Assembly (NCBI GenBank): GCA_036389395.1 | Contig: DASVPY010000067.1 | Location: 1 to 64,000 of the forward strand | Origin: QHXQ01 sp036389395 | Lineage (GTDB): Bacteria; Acidobacteriota; Blastocatellia; Pyrinomonadales; Pyrinomonadaceae | DNA length: 64,000 nt | Direction: 5' to 3' | In this document: positions 42,789 through 51,257 of the stretch, one piece after another | Layout: the number at the start of each line of letters is the position of its first letter | How positions within the stretch are numbered: position 1 is the first letter of the stretch | Position numbers and translations under genes: made by a program | The notes under the pieces: generated by a model | What the model saw: the letters and a program-made list of their open reading frames with translations, nothing else | Databases searched by the model: none | Told to the model about the DNA's origin: nothing

Positions 42789-45700
42789 ATGCTCAAGCGG
42801 TTAACCGCTCTCGCCGTCTGTCTGCTCGCGCTGTGCGCCGGCGCGGCGGCGCAAGAGACCACCGGCAACATCGTCGGGACGGTGACCGACCCGGCGGGGG
42901 CCGTCGTCGTCAACGCCGAAGTCACGCTGACCAACACGCAGACGGGCGAAGAGCGCAAGGTGCAGACGAACGAGAGCGGCTACTACGTGCTGCCGCTGGT
43001 GCAGCCCGGCCGCTACAACCTGTCCATCCGCATGCAGGGGTTCAAGGAGTACCAGAACCAGGGCTTCGAGGTGAACGTCAACGACCGCAAGACGCTGAAC
43101 ATCGCGCTCGAAACCGGCGCGGTCTCCGACGTGGTCACGGTCACGGGCGAAGCGCCGCTCATCCAGACGACGCCGACCGTGGGCGACGTGGTCGAGAACC
43201 GGCGCGTCGTCGAGCTGCCGCTCAACAACCGCAACTTCCTGCAACTCCTGACGCTCGTCCCCGGCGTGACCAGTTCCGGCACGTCCGAGATCGGCATCGG
43301 GCTGACGAACACCGTGGACTTCTCGGTCAACGGCACGCGCCGCAACTCGATCAACTTCCTCGTGGACGGCGTCTCGAACACCGACGTTGGCTCGAACATC
43401 ACGCTGCTCTCGATCCCGACCGTGGACTCGATCCAGGAGTTCCGCGTCATCACCTCCGTGCCCACGGCCGAGTTCGGGCGCTCGGGCGGCGGCGTGGTGA
43501 ATTTGGTCACGCGCGGCGGCGGGCGCGACTTCCACGGCGCGGCCTACGAGTTCCTGCGCAACGACCGGCTGAACGCCAACAGCTTCTTCAACAACGCCAA
43601 CGGCACGTTCGGGCCGAACGACGCGACCGTGCTCGCCGGGCTGGCCACGGCCGGCACGCCCCGCACGCCGCGCCCCAAGCTGCGCTACAACAACTTCGGC
43701 TACCTCGTGAGCGGCCCCGTCGTCATCCCCGGCGTCTACAACAAGGAGCGCGACAAGACCTTCTTCCTCTTCTCGCATGAGTTCCGGCGCATCATCCGCG
43801 CGCCCAGCCTCGCCTCGGCCATCACCGTGCCCAGCCTGCTCGAACGCCAGGGCAACTTCTCCGAGGCGGGCAACCAGACGATCTTCGACCCGCTGACCAA
43901 CCTGCCGTTCCCGAACAACACCATCCCGGCGGGGCGCATCAACCAGGCCGCGCTCGCGCTGCTCAACCTGTACCCGGAGCCGAACATCCCTTCGGCCACC
44001 GCCGGGCGCGCGCCCAACCGCTTCGCCGTCACCACGCCCAACGTCCAGAACACGCGGCAGGAGACGGTGCGCGTCGATCATAATTTGACGGCCACGCACC
44101 GGCTCACGGGGCGCTACACGCGCGATCTCTCCGAGACGCGCGAACTCGGCGGGCTGTTCTTCGGCGCGACCATCCCGAACGTGGCCACGACCAACACGAC
44201 CGTCCCCGGCGACGTGCTCGCCGTCAGCCTGACGAGCAGCTTCGGGCCGTCCATCGTCAACGAGGCGACCTTCACGTTCTCCGGCAACAAGATCGACACC
44301 GTGCTGCTCGGCCGCTACAACGGCCAGGACGTGCGCGTGGCGAACGCCGAGTTGTTCCCGGAGAACAACGGCGGCCTGCCGCCCGTCATCAACATCACGG
44401 GCCAGCCGACCATCGGTTCGGGGCAGTTGTTCCACATCAAGTACCGCAACTACAACCCGAAGGACAACGTGACCGTCGTCTACGGCCCGCACACGATCAA
44501 GGTCGGCGGCGACGTGAGCTTCGAGTCGAAGGACGAGAACGCGGCCAGCGCGACGCAGGGGACGTACACCTTCAACGGCACGCTGACGCGCGTCGGCCCC
44601 ACCGGCGGCATCGGCCTCGCCGACTTCCTGCTCGGCCGCGCCTCCGCCTACAGCGAGCCGCAGCGCGACGTGCTGCAAAACCTGCGCTTCGGCCGCACCG
44701 AGTTCTACCTCCAGGACACCTGGAAGATCAGACCGAACTTCCAACTCGACTACGGCATCCGCTACTACCGCTACCGGCAGGCGCGCGATCTGAACAACAC
44801 GCTCGCCACCTTCCTGCCCCGCTTCTACAACCCGGCCCGCGCGCCCGTGTGCGCCAACGTCTCGTGCAGTTCGTTCACGACCAGCACGTTCGATCTGACC
44901 AACGGCTTCGCCTACGCGGGCGTCAACTCGCCCTTCGGCCGGCGCGTGCAGAAGGACGACGGCAACGACTGGGGCCCGCGCATCGGCTTCGCCTGGGACC
45001 CGCGCAACACGGGCCGGACGGTGCTGCGCGGCGGCTACGGCATCTACTACGATCAGGCGCTCGTCGGCATCGTCGAGCAGAACTCGTTCACCACGCCGCC
45101 CTTCAACAACTCCATCGCCCTGACCGGCACGTTCGCCACCCCGATCCCGTTCGGCAACCCGGCCGCGGTCAACGCGGCCGCGACGCGCGGCAACCTCGGC
45201 ACGGTCAACGCCACGACCGCGCCCTTCGTCACGCCGATAATCCAGCAGTGGTCGCTAACCATCCAGCAGGAGGTCTTCCGCAACGCCCTCGTCGAGATCG
45301 GCTACAGCGGCTCGGCCGGCAACCACCTGATCCGGCCCGTGGACTTGAACGCGCCGACCCCGGCGGAGATCGTCGCGGCGGCGCGCGGCGTCGCGGGCTG
45401 CGACCCGGCGCTCGCGGCGTCTAACAACCCGCTCAACTGCATCAACCTCGCGCGGCCCTACCGCGGCTTCGGCGCGATCACCGACCGGCAGACGACCGCC
45501 ACGTCGCGCTACCACGGGCTGATCAGTTCGTTCCGCCTGCGCCCGACGCGCGGCCTGACGGCGCAGATCGCCTACACCTGGTCGAAGAACATGACGGACG
45601 CGACCAACGACCGCGACGCCATTGACGTGCCGCAGGTGCGCAACAACTTCCGCATCGAGCGCGCCGTCTCGCGGCTCGACCGCACGCACGTCTTCGTCGC

Positions 45701-46280
45701 CAGCTACGTCTACGAAGTCCCGACCTTCCATTCGGGCTTCGCGGCTTCGACCGCCGGCCGGCTGCTGCTGAGCGGTTGGGAGTTGGCCGGCATCACGACG
45801 GCGCAGACCGGCTTGCCCTTGAACCGCGTCGTGCAGGGCACGGCCACGTTCGCGCGCGGCAGCCGGCCGAACGCCTTGAGCGACCCGACCGAGAACATCC
45901 CCGTGAACCCGTCGGGCGGCATCCCGTACGCGTTCAACCCGCTCGCCTTCCGCCCGACGGCCGTGGGCGAGATCGGCTCGTCGGGGCGCGCGCCGTTCCG
46001 CTTCCCGAACCAGTTCTTCACCGACCTGAACGTGACGAAGAACCTGAATTTCACGGAGCGCTACCGGGTGCAACTGCGCGCCGAGTTCTTCAACATCTTC
46101 AACCACACGATCTTCAACGACGTGTTCCAGACGATCCCCGACCTGCTGCCGACCGACCCGGCGTTCAACAGCATCCAGAACCTACAGAGCATGGGCCCGA
46201 CCGCCACACGGCAGTTCGGCCAGTTCTTCTCCACGCGCGACCCGCGCCAGATACAGCTCGGCGTCAAGTTCTACTGGTAA
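42789..46280 (+). CDS. Oar-like TonB-dependent receptor with carboxypeptidase regulatory domain, second copy
   Basis: A 1163-residue relative of the preceding protein. Signal peptide residues 1-23 (LTALAVCLLALCAGAAAQ), CarboxypepD_reg domain (about 25-105, IVGTVTDPAGAVVVNAEV), plug with VVELPLNNRNFLQLLTLVPG and NFLVDGVSNTD, and barrel ending RQIQLGVKFYW, the aromatic C-terminal residue expected for BAM-dependent barrels. GGAGGA lies about 9 nt before the ATG. The 68-nt gap to the previous receptor suggests one transcript. The two copies differ in plug and barrel, so they likely bind different substrates. Confidence 0.92.
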   Translation: MLKRLTALAVCLLALCAGAAAQETTGNIVGTVTDPAGAVVVNAEVTLTNTQTGEERKVQTNESGYYVLPLVQPGRYNLSIRMQGFKEYQNQGFEVNVNDRKTLNIALETGAVSDVVTVTGEAPLIQTTPTVGDVVENRRVVELPLNNRNFLQLLTLVPGVTSSGTSEIGIGLTNTVDFSVNGTRRNSINFLVDGVSNTDVGSNITLLSIPTVDSIQEFRVITSVPTAEFGRSGGGVVNLVTRGGGRDFHGAAYEFLRNDRLNANSFFNNANGTFGPNDATVLAGLATAGTPRTPRPKLRYNNFGYLVSGPVVIPGVYNKERDKTFFLFSHEFRRIIRAPSLASAITVPSLLERQGNFSEAGNQTIFDPLTNLPFPNNTIPAGRINQAALALLNLYPEPNIPSATAGRAPNRFAVTTPNVQNTRQETVRVDHNLTATHRLTGRYTRDLSETRELGGLFFGATIPNVATTNTTVPGDVLAVSLTSSFGPSIVNEATFTFSGNKIDTVLLGRYNGQDVRVANAELFPENNGGLPPVINITGQPTIGSGQLFHIKYRNYNPKDNVTVVYGPHTIKVGGDVSFESKDENAASATQGTYTFNGTLTRVGPTGGIGLADFLLGRASAYSEPQRDVLQNLRFGRTEFYLQDTWKIRPNFQLDYGIRYYRYRQARDLNNTLATFLPRFYNPARAPVCANVSCSSFTTSTFDLTNGFAYAGVNSPFGRRVQKDDGNDWGPRIGFAWDPRNTGRTVLRGGYGIYYDQALVGIVEQNSFTTPPFNNSIALTGTFATPIPFGNPAAVNAAATRGNLGTVNATTAPFVTPIIQQWSLTIQQEVFRNALVEIGYSGSAGNHLIRPVDLNAPTPAEIVAAARGVAGCDPALAASNNPLNCINLARPYRGFGAITDRQTTATSRYHGLISSFRLRPTRGLTAQIAYTWSKNMTDATNDRDAIDVPQVRNNFRIERAVSRLDRTHVFVASYVYEVPTFHSGFAASTAGRLLLSGWELAGITTAQTGLPLNRVVQGTATFARGSRPNALSDPTENIPVNPSGGIPYAFNPLAFRPTAVGEIGSSGRAPFRFPNQFFTDLNVTKNLNFTERYRVQLRAEFFNIFNHTIFNDVFQTIPDLLPTDPAFNSIQNLQSMGPTATRQFGQFFSTRDPRQIQLGVKFYW

Positions 46281-46295
46281 GCCCGCGCTGATTAA

Positions 46296-46346
46296 AAAGC
46301 CGCAGCCCTGAAGCGAGTGTCATGCTCACTTCAGGGCTTCGGCTTT
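46296..46346 (+). terminator. Rho-independent terminator after the receptors
   Basis: An 18-bp stem (46296-46313 with 46329-46346, one mismatch) starting AAAGCCGCAGCCC and ending in CGGCTTT followed by CCC, 15 nt after the receptor stop. The A-run before and T-run at the end of the stem fit an intrinsic terminator that may work in both directions. Confidence 0.8.
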
Positions 46347-46360
46347 CCCACGATCAGATC

Positions 46361-46443
46361 AACACAGAGTACACAGAGGAGACACAGAGGACACAGAGAG
46401 TTTTTACCGTGTCCTCTGTGTGACCTCTGTGTACTCTGTGTTA
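46361..46443. repeat. ACACAGAG-type palindromic element, copy 3
   Basis: AACACAGAGTACACAGAGGA units and the inverse CCTCTGTGTACTCTGTGTT units form a hairpin with a TTTTTACC centre. The downstream flank AAAAACGGCCGCGCGCCACC is shared with copy 5 and partly with copy 1. It lies between convergent genes, directly after the receptor terminator. Confidence 0.85.
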
Positions 46444-46506
46444 AAAACGGCCGCGCGCCACCCACGATCAACGACTAAAGAGTCAACGCGCGGCCGGCCT
46501 TCGCCC

Positions 46507-47691
46507 TCACGGCCTCCGCCCCAGCACCCGTTCCTCAAACTCCTTACGCGCGCGCGCGCTCGCGGCGCGGGCGGCGGCGAAAGCGCGCTCGGCGTCGGCG
46601 CGCCGCCCCGTCATCTGGTAGGCCCGACCGAGCAGCGCGTGGCTGTCCGCCAACTCAGGATTGAGCTTGACGGCGCGCTCAAGCACGGCGACGGCGCGCG
46701 CGCCCTCGCGCTGCTTGATGAGCGTCTGGCCCAACGCCGCGTAGGCGTGATAAAAGTCGGGCGCGGCCTCGACCACGCGCGCGAGCAACTCGGCCGCTTC
46801 CGGCAGGCGGTTCTGGCGCAGGCGGATCACGCCGAGCTGGTAGCGCGCGAGCGTCAGCTCCGGGTTGACGCGCAACTCCGCGGCGAACTCGGCCGCCGCC
46901 GCCTCCGGCTCGCCGCGCTTCAACAGCGCCGCGCCGAGTGCGTAGTGCGCTTCGGGCAGGTTCGGGTCAAGCTCGACGGCGCGGCGGAACGCGGCGAGCG
47001 CCGGCTCCGAGTCGTTCGCGTCGTCCAGCGCCTCGCCGTAGCGCAGGTGCGCGCGCGCCGAGTCCGGCGCAAGCTCGACTAGCCGCCCCAGCCGCGCCGC
47101 CGCCAGCCGGTACTGCTGCAAACGCAGGTAGCACTCGCCCAGCGCGAGCAGCACCGCCGCGTCCGCTTCGTCCGCCGCGCGCAGACGTTCCAACTGCTCG
47201 GCCGCCGCGGCAAATTCTTCACGCGCGACGAGCGCGAGCGCCAGCAGCCGCCGCGCCTGCGCGTTCCCCGGCTCAAGCTCGAGCGCGCGCGCGAGCGCCG
47301 CGCCGGCCTCCGCGTAACGGCGCGCGCGGAAGTGCGTGATGCCGAGGTTCAGGTGCGCGGCCGCCAGGCGCGGCGCGAGCGCCGCCGCGCGCTCGAAGGC
47401 CGCGCGCGCCTCTTCGGCCCGGCCCGCGCGGTTGTACGCCGCGCCGAGGTTGACCAACAACTCGGCGCAACGCGGCGCGCGCGCCGCCGCCGCCTCGTAA
47501 CTGGCGACCGCGCCGGCCGCGTCGCCGCGCGCCTCGGCCGCGCGCGCCGCCTCCGCCTGCGCCGCCACGCCCGCACACTCCGTCGGCGCGACCGTCTGCG
47601 CCGCCGCCGCCCCCGCCAGCAGACACAATGACAGCGCGCCGCCCCACAGTGGCGCGAGCCGCTCCTTCGTGTGCTGACGCGTAACAGACAT
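46507..47691 (-). CDS. Exported TPR-repeat protein
   Basis: A 394-residue protein with a signal peptide (residues 12-32, WGGALSLCLLAGAAAA) followed by about nine tetratricopeptide repeats spanning residues 40-385 (for example LLVNLGAAYNRAGRAEEARAAF, AHYALGAALLKRGEPEAA, SHALLGRAYQMTGRRADAE). Consensus small and aromatic positions are kept in each. TPR arrays mediate protein binding; no enzyme domain is present. ATG 47691 was chosen because it is followed immediately by a basic region and the hydrophobic core; the longer frame to 47757 puts 22 odd residues in front of the signal. Convergent with the receptor genes. Confidence 0.88.
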   Translation of the reverse strand: MSVTRQHTKERLAPLWGGALSLCLLAGAAAAQTVAPTECAGVAAQAEAARAAEARGDAAGAVASYEAAAARAPRCAELLVNLGAAYNRAGRAEEARAAFERAAALAPRLAAAHLNLGITHFRARRYAEAGAALARALELEPGNAQARRLLALALVAREEFAAAAEQLERLRAADEADAAVLLALGECYLRLQQYRLAAARLGRLVELAPDSARAHLRYGEALDDANDSEPALAAFRRAVELDPNLPEAHYALGAALLKRGEPEAAAAEFAAELRVNPELTLARYQLGVIRLRQNRLPEAAELLARVVEAAPDFYHAYAALGQTLIKQREGARAVAVLERAVKLNPELADSHALLGRAYQMTGRRADAERAFAAARAASARARKEFEERVLGRRP

Positions 47692-47852
47692 AAGCGGGCG
47701 GGCCAGCGGAACGCGGAAGCCGCGCGCATCATAAAAGAGCGCCGCGCATTCGACCAAACACGTCGCAGCCGCAGAGAGCTATAGGTCGAGCCATTCGGCG
47801 CGTGATCGGCGGCGCGCGCGCGTGCTATGTTGGGCGCGCAGAGTAGACCCTT

Positions 47853-49046
47853 ATGAGCGAAGAGAACATCGGAGCGGGCGCGCTCCTGCTGCGCGGCGCG
47901 CGCGTCGTCGGCCCCGACGCGGTCTTGGATCAGACGCGCGTCCTCGTCGTCGGCGAGCGCATCACGCAGCTTTACGCCGCCGACGAGACTGAAGGCGCGA
48001 GCGACGCGCGGGCGCTCGACCTGACCGGGCTGACGCTCTACCCCGGCTTCATAGACGTGCATATACACGGCGCGGTCGGCGTGGACACGATGACGGCCGA
48101 CGCCGCAGGGCTGCACAAGGTCGCGCGCTTCCTCACGACGCAGGGCGTGACCGTCTGGCTGCCGACCTTCGTGCCCGGCCCCCCGGAAGACTACGCGCGC
48201 GCGGTGGCGGCCGTCGCACAGTTGCGCGCCGAAGCACGCGCGCGCGAACCGGCGGCGCGCGCCGTCGGCGTCCACTACGAAGGCCCCTTCGTCAACCGCG
48301 CCCAGTGCGGCGCGCTGCGCCCGGCCTACTTCCGCACTTTCCAGAACGCGGCCGACATCGCCGACCTGCCGACCGTCTCCGGCGCGGCGCGCATGACGAC
48401 GGTCGCGCCGGAGATCGAGGGCGGCGTCGCGCTGGTGCGCGAGCTGGCGGCGCGCGGCTGGGTCGTCTCCATCGGCCACACGCGCGCCGAAGTGGCGACG
48501 CTCGACGCGGCGGCAGCGGCGGGCGCGCGTCACATGACCCACTTCTTCAACGCGATGTCGCCGCTCCACCACCGCGCGCCCGGCCCCGTCGGCTGGGGTC
48601 TCTTGCGCGACGACGTGACCTGCGACGTGGTCGCCGACGGCGTCCACGCAGACCCGCTCGCCCTGCGCCTCGCCTTGCGCTGCAAGACGAGCGCGCGCCT
48701 GCTGCTCGTGAGCGACGCGGTCGCGCCCACGGGCTTGGGCGACGGCGAGTACGAACTCTGGGGCGAGCGTGTGGCGGTGGCGGGCGGGCGCACGCGCAAC
48801 GAGCGCGGCAGCATCGCCGGCTCGGTCAGCACTGTGCGCGACGGCGTGCGGATGATGCGTTCGCTGGGCGCGTCGGCGGTCGAGATCGCGCGCCTGACGG
48901 CGCACAACCCGGCCGCGCTCCTCGGTCTCACGCACGAGTGCGGCACAATCGCAGCGGGGCAGCGCGCCGACCTCACCGCGCTCGACGACGCGGGGCGCGT
49001 GCGCCTGACCATCGTCGGCGGCCGCGTCGCCTTCTCAGACCTTTAG
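47853..49046 (+). CDS. nagA: N-acetylglucosamine-6-phosphate deacetylase
   Basis: A 397-residue amidohydrolase that removes acetate from GlcNAc-6-phosphate to give glucosamine-6-phosphate, in the cytoplasm. Visible motifs: PGFIDVHIHGAVGVDT (metal His pair), HYEGPFVN (metal Glu), GHTRAE and HFFNAMSPLHHR (metal His residues), and the catalytic Asp in LVSDAVAPTG. Length is typical (about 380-400). It fits the GlcNAc released by the NagZ-like enzyme 16 kb away. No nagB or kinase is next to it. The stop is followed 8 nt later by palindromic copy 4. Confidence 0.95.
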   Translation: MSEENIGAGALLLRGARVVGPDAVLDQTRVLVVGERITQLYAADETEGASDARALDLTGLTLYPGFIDVHIHGAVGVDTMTADAAGLHKVARFLTTQGVTVWLPTFVPGPPEDYARAVAAVAQLRAEARAREPAARAVGVHYEGPFVNRAQCGALRPAYFRTFQNAADIADLPTVSGAARMTTVAPEIEGGVALVRELAARGWVVSIGHTRAEVATLDAAAAAGARHMTHFFNAMSPLHHRAPGPVGWGLLRDDVTCDVVADGVHADPLALRLALRCKTSARLLLVSDAVAPTGLGDGEYELWGERVAVAGGRTRNERGSIAGSVSTVRDGVRMMRSLGASAVEIARLTAHNPAALLGLTHECGTIAAGQRADLTALDDAGRVRLTIVGGRVAFSDL

Positions 49047-49054
49047 GTTCGTCG

Positions 49055-49190
49055 GCGGTTGAGTTTAGCGCGGCCAGTCTTAACACAGAGTACACAGAGG
49101 AAGCACAGAGGACACAGTTAAGAACTCTGTGAACTCTGTGGGAACTCTGTGTACTCTGTGTTTAATTGATCGTTGGCTACACTCGACCGC
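49055..49190. repeat. ACACAGAG-type palindromic element, copy 4
   Basis: A 136-bp element. The core (49081-49162) has TAACACAGAGTACACAGAGG units and inverse CTCTGTGTACTCTGTG units. Outer ends GCGGTTGAGT (from 49055) and ACTCGACCGC (to 49190) are imperfect inverted repeats matching those of copy 1. It lies between the convergent nagA and membrane-protein genes. Confidence 0.85.
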
Positions 49191-49194
49191 AAGC

Positions 49195-49647
49195 TCACCC
49201 CGCCGTCTTCGTCCGAAAGCCCCAGACCCAGGCGACGCAGGCGACGAGCGTCGGTAGGACGACGGTGCTTTGCAGCAGGAAGGCGATCACGTCGTTGGCG
49301 AGCCGCCCCGTGTAGTCGAGACCGTTGACGCCGATGGCCGAGGCGACGAGCGTCACGAGCCAGTTGGCGTAAGCGGGCACGGCGATGACGAGCGCGAGCC
49401 GGCGCAAGCCGCGCGCGCCGTAGTGGAGGAACTGGAAGCTCCACGCGGCGGCGACGAGCCACAGCCCGCCGAAGAGCGCGTTCAGGTGCGCGGCGCGCGC
49501 GAGTTGCGGCGTCAGGCGCGGGTCGCCGAGCTGGCCGAACTTGCCGGTCGCGGCCGCCGCCAGCCAGAAGCCCGTCAGCATCCCGACGAGAAACAGCAGC
49601 GCGCCCGCGAACGCCGTGCGCTTGCGGATCAATTCGATGTCAGCCAT
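49195..49647 (-). CDS. Four-helix membrane protein, possibly styrene-oxide-isomerase-like
   Basis: A 150-residue protein with four membrane helices (about 12-31, 48-68, 76-96 and 112-140). The arrangement, with ARAAHLNALFGGLWLV before helix 2 and YANWLVTLVAS in helix 3, recalls the small four-TM styrene oxide isomerase group, in which conserved His and Asn bind heme b. The likeness is weak, and I would not assign an activity. Start ATG 49647 (MADIELIRKR) puts the first helix at a normal distance; no clear RBS. It is 95 nt downstream of the glcF stop on the same strand. Confidence 0.65.
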   Translation of the reverse strand: MADIELIRKRTAFAGALLFLVGMLTGFWLAAAATGKFGQLGDPRLTPQLARAAHLNALFGGLWLVAAAWSFQFLHYGARGLRRLALVIAVPAYANWLVTLVASAIGVNGLDYTGRLANDVIAFLLQSTVVLPTLVACVAWVWGFRTKTAG

Positions 49648-49742
49648 AGGGGTTAGATGGTGTGTGCCCAACGATGAGTACGGGCGGCAGCGTGCGCGCC
49701 GCTTGACGCCCGACCGGCGACGAGCGCGGGCATCATAGCTCG

Positions 49743-51257
49743 TCACCCGTCAGTTGTCACTCTTTGCGTTTCTTCGTGGCCCTCTTCGTAGAAGCCCGCG
49801 CGGCGGTAGGACTCGTCCAGCAGTTCGACGGGGTGGCAGACGCGCAGGGGCAGACCGGCGAGCTGCGCGCCCGCACTGAGTTGCATGTGGCAGCCGGGGT
49901 TGCCGGTCGCCAGCAGCCCCGCGCCGGTCGCGCGGACGTGGCTCAACTTTTCCGCGAGCACGCGCGCCGACAACTCCGTCTCGATCAGGTTGTAGACGCC
50001 CGCGCCGCCGCAGCACACGTCGCTGCCGGCGAGCGGCACGAAGCGGAGCGCGGGGACGGCGCGCAGCAACGCGAGCGGCTCGGCGACGGCGCGCTGCCCG
50101 TGGAGCAGGTGGCACGAAGCGTCGTAGGTGGTGACGGGTGCGTCCAGCGGCGCGCCCGCGCGCAAGCCCGTCGCGTGCAAGTGCTGACTCACGTCGCGGA
50201 CGCGCGCGGCGAAGGCGCGTGCGCGCTCGGCGTAAACGGGATCGTCCGCGAGCAGTTGGCCGTAGGACGCGAGCAGCGCGCCGCAGCCGCCCGCGTTGGT
50301 GACGACGGGCGTCGAGTCTTCGTCGGCGAAGGCGGCGACGTTTTGCCGCGCGAGCCGGCGCGCGCCCGCGAGGTCGCCCGCGTGCGCGTGCAGCGCGCCG
50401 CAGCAGGCCTGCCCGCGCGGACGTGACATTGAGCAGCCGTTCGCGCGCAACACGCGCTCCGTCGCACGGTTCACGCGCGCGAACAGGCCTTCGGTCACGC
50501 AGCCCGCGAAGAGCAGTGCGCGCGTCGCGGGCTGCGCCACGGGCGTGTGTGCGCCGGGCGTGCCGGTGCGCGGCGCGTCGCTGTCTAAGCCGCCGTGTGC
50601 GGTCGCCGAGACGCGCGTCGGTAACGCACCGGCTGCACGCGCCGACGCGCGTTCGTCGTCTATCACTGCTTGTTCGCCGTCTGCCGTTATGCGTGAACTG
50701 TCCGCTGTCGCGTGCGCGTCGTCTGTGGTCAACGCAGCGGGGGCGGAGCTGACCAGGAGCGCGAGCGCGAGGTCGAGACGGGGCGCGAGGGCACGCGGGA
50801 TTCTCGTCGCGCGCAGGAGGCGCGGCAGTCCTGAGTCGCGCGTTAGGCGTGCGAGCGCGAAGGCGGCGCGCAGGCGCGCGGGGTGGAGCCAGACGTGGCG
50901 TAGGGCGAAATGAAGCAGGCGGTGCGTGGGGCCGCGCGCGGGGCGCGCGTGGGCGAGGTCTGCGCGCGCGGCTTCGAGCAGTTGTCCGTACTCGACGCCG
51001 GCCGGGCACGCGCTCTCGCAGGCGCGGCAGCCGAGGCAGCGGGCGATGTGTTGGCGGAAGACTTCGGCCGTGGCGGGCAGTCGCCCCTCTTCGACGGCGC
51101 GCATCAGGTAGATGCGCCCGCGCGGGCCGTCGTTCTCGTCGCCCGTGGCGACATAGGTCGGGCACGCTTCGAGGCACAGCCCGCAGTGGATGCACGCGAG
51201 CAGCTTGCGCTCTTCGTGCGCGAGCGCGCCGCCGGGTTGTGTCGCTGGCGCGGGCAT
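49743..51257 (-). CDS. glcF: Glycolate oxidase iron-sulfur subunit GlcF
   Basis: A 504-residue electron-transfer subunit. Two ferredoxin-type 4Fe-4S motifs, CIHCGLCLEACP (near residue 22) and CLGCRACESACP (near residue 75), precede two CCG domains (GQACCGALHAHAGD and SDVCCGGAGVYN). It passes electrons from glycolate oxidation to the quinone pool. The start ATG 51257 shares one base with the GlcD-GlcE stop (TGATG), so translation is coupled. Between the ferredoxin and CCG parts is an about 90-residue hydrophilic, low-complexity insert (about residues 175-265, many Ala/Thr/Asp) not seen in typical GlcF (about 410 aa). Confidence 0.92.
   Translation of the reverse strand: MPAPATQPGGALAHEERKLLACIHCGLCLEACPTYVATGDENDGPRGRIYLMRAVEEGRLPATAEVFRQHIARCLGCRACESACPAGVEYGQLLEAARADLAHARPARGPTHRLLHFALRHVWLHPARLRAAFALARLTRDSGLPRLLRATRIPRALAPRLDLALALLVSSAPAALTTDDAHATADSSRITADGEQAVIDDERASARAAGALPTRVSATAHGGLDSDAPRTGTPGAHTPVAQPATRALLFAGCVTEGLFARVNRATERVLRANGCSMSRPRGQACCGALHAHAGDLAGARRLARQNVAAFADEDSTPVVTNAGGCGALLASYGQLLADDPVYAERARAFAARVRDVSQHLHATGLRAGAPLDAPVTTYDASCHLLHGQRAVAEPLALLRAVPALRFVPLAGSDVCCGGAGVYNLIETELSARVLAEKLSHVRATGAGLLATGNPGCHMQLSAGAQLAGLPLRVCHPVELLDESYRRAGFYEEGHEETQRVTTDG

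Noticed and set aside
46361..46443. Ordinary rho-independent terminator only
   Set aside because: The repeat-unit core, shared flanks and five dispersed copies go beyond a terminator, and a separate clear terminator precedes it at 46296-46346.
49195..49647. Confident styrene-oxide isomerase
   Set aside because: Only topology and a loose motif agree; no neighbouring styrene pathway genes.
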